Shown in pieces: positions 4,772-9,304 of a DNA stretch of 9,304 bases; the first letter of the stretch is position 1, and every line of letters begins with the position of its first letter. The notes beneath the pieces are model-generated. The model searched no databases. It was not told the origin of the DNA and worked only from the letters and a program-made list of their open reading frames with translations. The stretch lies in the NCBI GenBank assembly GCA_031392925.1, contig JANMVV010000423.1, positions 1-9,304 on the forward strand, written 5' to 3'. Source of the stretch: JAGNNV01 sp031392925 (GTDB lineage Bacteria; Acidobacteriota; Vicinamibacteria; Fen-336; JAGNNV01). Both the position numbers and the translations under genes were made by a program.

Positions 4772-5109
4772 GGAGAGAACGGGACCGGTTGGAGGATGCG
4801 GTCGAAGCCATCGAGCGCATCGAGAAATACGTGGCGCGGGGTCGAGCCGCTTTTGACGCGGACGAGTTGATTCAGGCATGGATCGTCCACCATCTTGAGA
4901 TTCTTGGCGAGGCGCTTTCTCATGTTCCTCAGCCCGTTCGTGACCTCGCACCAGCCCTGCCTTGGTCTCTGGCCGTTGGTATGAGGAACGTGCTGGTCCA
5001 CGGTTACTTCGGCATCGACCTCGATCAGGTCTGGAGCACCGCCGTCCGCGATCTGCCCGCCTTGAAGGGCGAGATCAATCGGCTGCTGCAACTCCTCCCG
5101 CCTGCTTAG
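4768..5109 (+). CDS. hepT: HepT-type HEPN ribonuclease toxin
   Basis: An all-helical HEPN protein of about 113 residues. The opening RRERDRLEDAVEAIERIEKY is the usual HepT N-terminus, then ELIQAWIVHHLEILGEALSH, and the active-site motif RNVLVHGY, i.e. Arg73-x4-His78-x-Tyr80 (numbered from the CTG at 4768). Tyr80 corresponds to the tyrosine AMPylated by MntA in studied pairs. The start is uncertain: the family alignment needs the residues encoded from about 4771, which have no ATG, GTG or TTG in frame, so I favour CTG 4768-4770, overlapping the mntA stop as CTGA, with GAGG (4759-4762) 5 nt before it. The alternative TTG at 4789 would remove the RRERDR helix start. HepT cuts RNA and blocks growth when MntA is lost. 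The helicase gene follows after 16 nt. Confidence 0.85.
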   Translation: MRRERDRLEDAVEAIERIEKYVARGRAAFDADELIQAWIVHHLEILGEALSHVPQPVRDLAPALPWSLAVGMRNVLVHGYFGIDLDQVWSTAVRDLPALKGEINRLLQLLPPA

Positions 5110-5125
5110 TCATCGAGAGACGGTG

Positions 5126-7237
5126 ATGAACTTTCGCATCGCCGACACTTTCACCGACAGTCTCGCGCGGCTGACCGGCGACGAGCAGAAGGCGGTGAAG
5201 ACGACGGCGTTCGATTTGCAGATCAATGCGGCGAGTCCGGGGCTGAGCTTTCACAAGCTTGACAAGGCGCGGGACAGGAACTCCTGGTCGGTGCGCGTGG
5301 GCAGCGACATCCGGCTCATCGTTCACCGGACCGACGCCAGTCTGTTGCTCTGCTACGTCGATCACCACGACCGGGCCTACCAATGGGCCGAGCGGCGCAG
5401 GCTGGAGACGCACCCGAAGACCGGCGCCGCGCAGCTTGTGGAGGTTCGCGAGACGGTTCAGGAAGTCATCGTTCCCGTCTACGTGCAGGAGGAGCGAAAG
5501 GCTCCACCCAAGGCGGCGCTCTTCGCCGAGATCGCGGCCGAGAGGATGCTGGCTTACGGCGTGCCGGTCTCGTGGCTCGATGACGTGCTCGCCGCCACCG
5601 AGGACAACGTTCTCGATGTCGTGGCGCACCTTCCGGCTGAGGCGGCAGAGGCCGTGCTGTGTCTTGCCGTGGGCGGCACGCCGACCATGCGAGCGGTTCC
5701 TCTTGTCGAGGCGCCGACGCCTGACGTCACCATCGACGCCAAGGCGTTCGAGCATCCGGATGCTCAGCGGCGATTTCGCACGGTCACGGACATCGAGGAG
5801 CTGGAGCGGGCGCTGGAGTACCCATGGGAGAAGTGGACGGTGTTTCTCCACCCGGATCAGCGCGAGCTGGTGGCGCGCGACTTCGCGGGTCCCGCGCGCG
5901 TCTCTGGTTCGGCCGGCACGGGGAAGACCGTCGTGGCGTTGCATCGCGCTGTCTTTCTGGCCCGCGCCAACCCCGACGCGCGGGTTCTGCTCACCACGTT
6001 CTCCGACACTCTGGCGAATGCGCTGCGGACGCAGCTTCGGCGGCTGATCCACAACGAGCCGCGTTTGGCCGAGCGCCTTGAGGTGCATTCCATCAGCGCC
6101 ATCGGCCTGCGTCTCTTCAAGTCCCATTTTGGTGCGCCGCTGATCGCTTCGCACGAGGCCCTGGTCTCGGCCTTGAAGACGGCGGCGGCGGACGGGGAAG
6201 TCGGGCAAAAGTTCAGTCCTCACTTCCTGCTGACCGAGTGGGAGCAGGTCGTCGATGCGTGGCAGTTGGACACGTGGGAGTCGTATCGCGACGTCCGACG
6301 TCTGGGTCGAAAGACCCGGCTTCCCGAGGCGCAGCGCGTCATCCTCTGGTCGATCTTCGAACGCGTGCGTTCTCGTCTGGCCGCGCAGAAGCTCATGACC
6401 GTGCCCGGCGTGTTCGGCAAGCTGGCGGCGGCGGTCGCCGGAGGCAAGAACCCGCCATTTCACTTCGCGGTGGTGGACGAGTCCCAGGACATCGGCGTCG
6501 CGCACCTGCGCTTCCTGGCCGCGCTAGGCGGCGATCGCGCCAACAGCGTTTTCTTCGCGGGCGACCTCGGCCAGCGGATCTTCCGGCAGCCCTTCTCGTG
6601 GAAAGCGCTGGGCGTCGACATCCGCGGGCGCTCTCGCACGCTTCATGTCAACTACCGGACGTCGCATCAGATCCGCATGCAGGCGGATCGGCTCCTTGGT
6701 CCGGAGGTGTCGGACGTCGACGGGAACACCGAGGAGCGAGGTCACACGATCTCGGTCTTCAACGGCCCGGCGCCGACGATTCAGGTGGTCAAGGATGAGG
6801 CCGCGGAAGTCGCCGCCGTGTCGTCGTGGATGTCCGACCTGAGCGGCAAAGGCCTCGCTCCCAGCGAGTTCGGCGTCTTCGTGCGCTCAGCTGCGCAGCT
6901 CGATCGCGCCCGTGCCGCGGTGCAGGCGACGGGGCTGCCGTTCAAGGTCCTCGACGACAAAGTCGAGACCAGCAGCGGCTTCGCCTCCATCGCCACGATG
7001 CACATAGCCAAGGGCCTGGAGTTCCGCGCGGTGGTGGTGATGGCCTGCGACGACGAGGTCATCCCCCTGCAGGAGCGGATCGAGAACGTCGCGGACGACG
7101 CGGATCTGGAGGATGTCTACAACACGGAGCGCCATCTGCTCTACGTCGCCTGCACCCGTGCGCGGGATCATCTGCTGGTAACGGGCGTAGCTCCGGCGTC
7201 GGAATATCTGAGCGACCTGGGGCAAGCGAGGACCTGA
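5126..7237 (+). CDS. RelE-like domain fused to a UvrD-type superfamily 1 helicase
   Basis: A 703-residue protein. Residues 1-95 form a RelE/ParE-like domain: FDLQINAASPG-x-x-FHKLD, SWSVRVGSDIRLIVHRTDAS and HHDRAYQWAERR (80-91). A helical middle region (about 100-225) leads into an SF1A helicase core with Walker A GSAGTGKT (261-268, Lys267), Walker B VVDESQD (449-455, Asp451-Glu452), motif III GDLGQRI, motif IV NYRTS (509-513), motif V HIAKGLEF (626-633) and motif VI YVACTRAR (673-680). It ends soon after motif VI, and I see no added nuclease domain. All helicase motifs look intact, so it should be a working 3'-5' translocase. Whether the RelE part still cuts mRNA or only binds RNA/DNA is open. 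The ATG at 5126 is preferred over the adjacent GTG at 5123; GAGAGA (5115-5120) is a weak SD. It probably shares a transcript with mntA-hepT. No dedicated antitoxin is adjacent. Confidence 0.85.
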   Translation: MNFRIADTFTDSLARLTGDEQKAVKTTAFDLQINAASPGLSFHKLDKARDRNSWSVRVGSDIRLIVHRTDASLLLCYVDHHDRAYQWAERRRLETHPKTGAAQLVEVRETVQEVIVPVYVQEERKAPPKAALFAEIAAERMLAYGVPVSWLDDVLAATEDNVLDVVAHLPAEAAEAVLCLAVGGTPTMRAVPLVEAPTPDVTIDAKAFEHPDAQRRFRTVTDIEELERALEYPWEKWTVFLHPDQRELVARDFAGPARVSGSAGTGKTVVALHRAVFLARANPDARVLLTTFSDTLANALRTQLRRLIHNEPRLAERLEVHSISAIGLRLFKSHFGAPLIASHEALVSALKTAAADGEVGQKFSPHFLLTEWEQVVDAWQLDTWESYRDVRRLGRKTRLPEAQRVILWSIFERVRSRLAAQKLMTVPGVFGKLAAAVAGGKNPPFHFAVVDESQDIGVAHLRFLAALGGDRANSVFFAGDLGQRIFRQPFSWKALGVDIRGRSRTLHVNYRTSHQIRMQADRLLGPEVSDVDGNTEERGHTISVFNGPAPTIQVVKDEAAEVAAVSSWMSDLSGKGLAPSEFGVFVRSAAQLDRARAAVQATGLPFKVLDDKVETSSGFASIATMHIAKGLEFRAVVVMACDDEVIPLQERIENVADDADLEDVYNTERHLLYVACTRARDHLLVTGVAPASEYLSDLGQART

Positions 7238-7300
7238 TATGCCGAACGGGGACGACAAAAATTTCGCACGCCTGCACATGACCGGCGCTCCCCATCACGT

Positions 7301-7348
7301 GAGGTTGCTTCGTCGCGTCGATTCTCGATCGGCTCCTCGCAATGACGG
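7301..7348. repeat. Dispersed-type intergenic repeat between convergent genes
   Basis: The flanks GAGGTTGCTTCGTCGCG (7301-7317) and GCTCCTCGCAATGACG (7332-7347) resemble a short repeat I remember from many bacterial genomes (CGTCATTGCGAGGAGC, then CGACGAAGCAATCTC on the other strand). Here the centre is longer, with an extra CGATTCTCGATCG-like piece. It lies in the 128-bp gap between the ends of the helicase gene and the yjbR-like gene, the usual setting for such repeats. No clear terminator is seen in this gap for either gene. Confidence 0.45.
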
Positions 7349-7365
7349 GAACCCTCGCGGGGTAG

Positions 7366-7719
7366 CTACCTGCTGCCCGAAACGACCCGGTACGCCTCCG
7401 CGCACAGGCGTTCGATGAGCGCCCAATCGGGCTTCCGATCGAGCCGCACGGCCAGCCAGCCGCGGCCTCCGACATAGGGAGGTCGGAAGAACTGCTCCGG
7501 GTCGGACGCGATCAGATCTTCCTGCACCCCTGGCCCGGCCGCGCACCAGAAGTGGGGGAACTGATTCTGGTGGTGCCCGTGCTGCAGCAGCATCAGGAAG
7601 GACTTCTTGTCCTTGAAGAACCAGGTCGGAGCGGAGTGGCTGAGTCGCTCGGTGGTCTGCGGGAAGGAGAGGCAGATCTTCCGCAGGCGCGTCTCGGGGT
7701 CGATCTTCTTTGGCGGCAT
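7366..7719 (-). CDS. MmcQ/YjbR-family protein
   Basis: A 117-residue protein on the minus strand, of the usual length for the YjbR/MmcQ family (DUF419, CyaY-like fold). It starts MPPKKIDPETRLRKICLSFPQ and shows the family features: a helix with the FPQTTE turn, SAPTWFFKDKKSFLMLL (a beta hairpin following 'H-S'), an HHQNQFPHFWCAAGPG segment, DPEQFFRPPYVGGRGWLAVR, and the closing helix DWALIERLCAEAYRVV. Relatives are annotated as DNA-binding because of the fold, but no precise function is established. The gene is complete, divergent from the transporter gene across 44 bp, and convergent with the helicase gene. It looks like a resident chromosomal gene marking the right edge of the accessory region. 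Confidence 0.85.
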   Translation of the reverse strand: MPPKKIDPETRLRKICLSFPQTTERLSHSAPTWFFKDKKSFLMLLQHGHHQNQFPHFWCAAGPGVQEDLIASDPEQFFRPPYVGGRGWLAVRLDRKPDWALIERLCAEAYRVVSGSR

Positions 7720-7763
7720 GCCTGATCTTAGACACGGTCGGGCCTCCCTTTAGACTCCAGGCA

Positions 7764-9304
7764 ATGCACGCGAACGCCGAATCGAAGGCGGTGCCCTCCC
7801 GCGGAGAGGGCAGCTCTCAGTTCCAGCTTCTGCGCGAGCGGCGATTCGCGCCCTTCTTCTGGACTCAGTTCCTCGGGGCCTTCAACGACAACCTCTTCAA
7901 GTTCGCGTTCACGGTCATGGTGACCTTCCACGCGAGCGCCGGCTCCTCGCTGAACCCCGCCCTCGTGGTGAACCTGATCGCGGGCCTGTTCATCCTCCCG
8001 TTCCTCCTCTTCTCCGCCACCTGCGGACAGATCGCCGATAAGTACGACAAGCGAAAGATCGCCATCTTCGTGAAGACGCTCGAGATCGGGATCATGGTCC
8101 TCGCGGCCTACGGCTTCATCGCGAAGAACGTGCCCGTCCTGCTCGGGTGCACCTTCCTGATGGGCTTGCACTCGACCATCTTCGGCCCGGTGAAGTATGC
8201 GTTTCTTCCCCAGGCCCTGAACGAGCGTGAACTGACCGGCGGCAACGCGATGGTGGAGATGGGCACCTTCGTGGCCATCCTGGTGGGGAACCTGGTGGGC
8301 GGCGTGCTGATCGGCCTGCCCGACGATGGCCCGAAGATCGCGGCCTTCGGGTGCATCGCGGTGGCGGTCATGGGTCGAGGCATGTCGCACTTCATCCAGA
8401 AGGCTCCGCCCCTCGTTCCGGAGCTGGTGGTTCGCTGGAATCCCTTCGGCGAGACGCTCCGCAACCTGAAGCTCGCGGCGGAGAACGTCGTGGTGTTCCG
8501 CGGCCTCATGGGCGTGTCGTGGCTGTGGTTCTTCGGCGCCTCGTTCCTGACCCAACTCCCCAACTTCGCCAAGGACGTGCTGGGCGGTTCCGAAGCCGTG
8601 GCGTCACTGCTCCTCGTCGTGTTCTCGATCGGCATCGGCATTGGTTCCCTTCTGTGCGAGTCGCTTTCGCGACGCCACGTCGAACTCGGGCTCGTGCCCA
8701 TCGGCGCGTTCGGCATGACCGCCTTCGCGGTCGATCTGTACTTCGCGTCACGCGGCTTCGCTCATGGACCGGTCGCGCTGACGGCGATCGGGCTGCTTCG
8801 GCACCCGGGCGCCCTCCGGGTTCTCGGCGATTTGGGACTGCTCTCGGCCTTCGCGGGCCTCTTCTCGGTGCCCCTGTACGCCCTCGTGCAATCACGCAGC
8901 GCGCCCACCCACCGCGCTCGGATCTTCGCGGCCAGCAACATCCTGGGCGCCTTGTTCATGATCGCGTCCGCGGCGCTGTCGGTGGCATTGCTCAAGGGTG
9001 GCGCCTCGATCCCCATGATCTTCCTGGTGGTCGGGATCATGAACGCGGTGGTCTCGCTCTACATCTTCCTGCTCGTGCCGGAGTTCCTGCTGCGCTTCAT
9101 CTCCTGGGTGATGGCGAACCTGATGTACCGGTTCAAAATCCGCGGCGACGAGAACATCCCCGAGCACGGCGCGGCGCTCCTCACCTGCAATCACGTGAGC
9201 TTCGTCGATGCCCTGCTCCTGATGGCGGCCTCGCCCCGGCCGATCCGTTTCATCATGGATCACAGGATCTTCGAGACGCCCGTCCTCGGCGCGATTTTCC
9301 GTCT
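7764..9304 (+). CDS. LplT-like lysophospholipid transporter fused to a PlsC-type acyltransferase (3' cut by window edge)
   Basis: The frame is open from the ATG at 7764 to the end of the window (513 codons). Residues 20-440 form a major-facilitator-type membrane domain with many hydrophobic helices, the LplT signature FLGAFNDNLFKFAF (GAFNDN at 37-42), and the cytoplasmic-loop motif ADKYDKRK. From about residue 455 a cytoplasmic acyltransferase domain begins: MYRFKIRGDENIPEHG, then LLTCNHVSFVDALLL with the catalytic His477-x4-Asp482. The sequence ends before the later PlsC blocks; many such fusions continue into an AMP-binding acyl-ACP synthetase domain (Aas-like), which would lie outside. The protein would flip lysophospholipids across the inner membrane and re-acylate them, a phospholipid repair role. 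The SD is weak (CCAGG just upstream). The promoter is likely in the 44-bp gap shared with yjbR. Confidence 0.88.
   Translation, partial: MHANAESKAVPSRGEGSSQFQLLRERRFAPFFWTQFLGAFNDNLFKFAFTVMVTFHASAGSSLNPALVVNLIAGLFILPFLLFSATCGQIADKYDKRKIAIFVKTLEIGIMVLAAYGFIAKNVPVLLGCTFLMGLHSTIFGPVKYAFLPQALNERELTGGNAMVEMGTFVAILVGNLVGGVLIGLPDDGPKIAAFGCIAVAVMGRGMSHFIQKAPPLVPELVVRWNPFGETLRNLKLAAENVVVFRGLMGVSWLWFFGASFLTQLPNFAKDVLGGSEAVASLLLVVFSIGIGIGSLLCESLSRRHVELGLVPIGAFGMTAFAVDLYFASRGFAHGPVALTAIGLLRHPGALRVLGDLGLLSAFAGLFSVPLYALVQSRSAPTHRARIFAASNILGALFMIASAALSVALLKGGASIPMIFLVVGIMNAVVSLYIFLLVPEFLLRFISWVMANLMYRFKIRGDENIPEHGAALLTCNHVSFVDALLLMAASPRPIRFIMDHRIFETPVLGAIFR

Noticed and set aside
4367..4951. 194-codon minus-strand frame
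   Set aside because: Antisense to mntA and hepT, which carry intact family motifs.
5075..6505. 476-codon open frame on the minus strand
   Set aside because: It lies entirely opposite the hepT end and the RelE-UvrD gene. The composition is Arg/His-rich with no family match, typical of antisense frames in GC-rich DNA, while the plus strand shows clear helicase motifs.
7238..7365. Terminator for the helicase gene or the yjbR-like gene
   Set aside because: Only weak GC hairpins without a T tract; the region is better explained by the dispersed-type repeat.
7728..8555. 275-codon open frame on the minus strand, and similar minus frames to 9263
   Set aside because: They are antisense to the LplT-acyltransferase gene, whose motifs and hydrophobic helices are plain on the plus strand; the minus frames are His/Glu/Arg-rich without recognisable domains.

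Overview
The window is GC-rich bacterial DNA. Codon use, the SD-led genes and a fused LplT-PlsC type phospholipid enzyme at the right edge suggest a Gram-negative bacterium. Myxococcota/Deltaproteobacteria-like, Planctomycetota or Gemmatimonadota would all fit, and the sequence does not let me choose. About 7.2 kb is an accessory 'defence island'; the last 2 kb is ordinary chromosome.

Layout, left to right: (1) the C-terminal part of a Type III Mod-like adenine methyltransferase, carrying an apparent in-frame insertion; (2) a full-length DUF262-DUF1524 (GmrSD-like) nuclease, 15 nt downstream; (3) a NYN/PIN-like nuclease gene preceded by a twin-hairpin RNA element (copy A); (4) a stand-alone small HicB-like antitoxin; (5) about 360 bp of gene debris: a 5'-truncated higA on the minus strand, an internal scrap of a RelE-like domain and the first ~25 codons of a DUF5131 (phage Gp37/Gp68) gene; (6) a second copy (B) of the twin-hairpin element, starting close to where the DUF5131 scrap ends; (7) a tightly packed mntA-hepT toxin-antitoxin pair followed 16 nt later by a RelE-UvrD helicase fusion; (8) a dispersed-type repeat between convergent genes; (9) a yjbR/mmcQ-like gene on the minus strand; (10) divergently, the first 513 codons of an LplT-type transporter/acyltransferase fusion running off the right edge.

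The most unusual signal is the pair of ~83-nt elements at 2616-2699 and 4295-4377. They are 52/73 identical without gaps over their first 73 nt. All four changed base pairs in their two stems are compensatory (T-A to C-G, G-C to A-T, C-G to T-A, T-A to C-G), and no stem pair is broken. Each ends in a terminator-like hairpin plus TATTTT and sits exactly 11 nt before a start codon followed by an Asp-Arg pair (MDR or VDR). Two copies with pure covariation in one island make a structured leader or small RNA likely. In copy A it directly precedes a NYN nuclease. In copy B it precedes a 21-codon mini-ORF coupled by an ATGA overlap to mntA.

Functionally, the methyltransferase/DUF262-DUF1524 pair would act on DNA (modification and restriction). 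The NYN, HepT and RelE-like proteins are predicted RNases, so the island mixes DNA-targeting and RNA-targeting defence with remnants of older toxin-antitoxin cargo.
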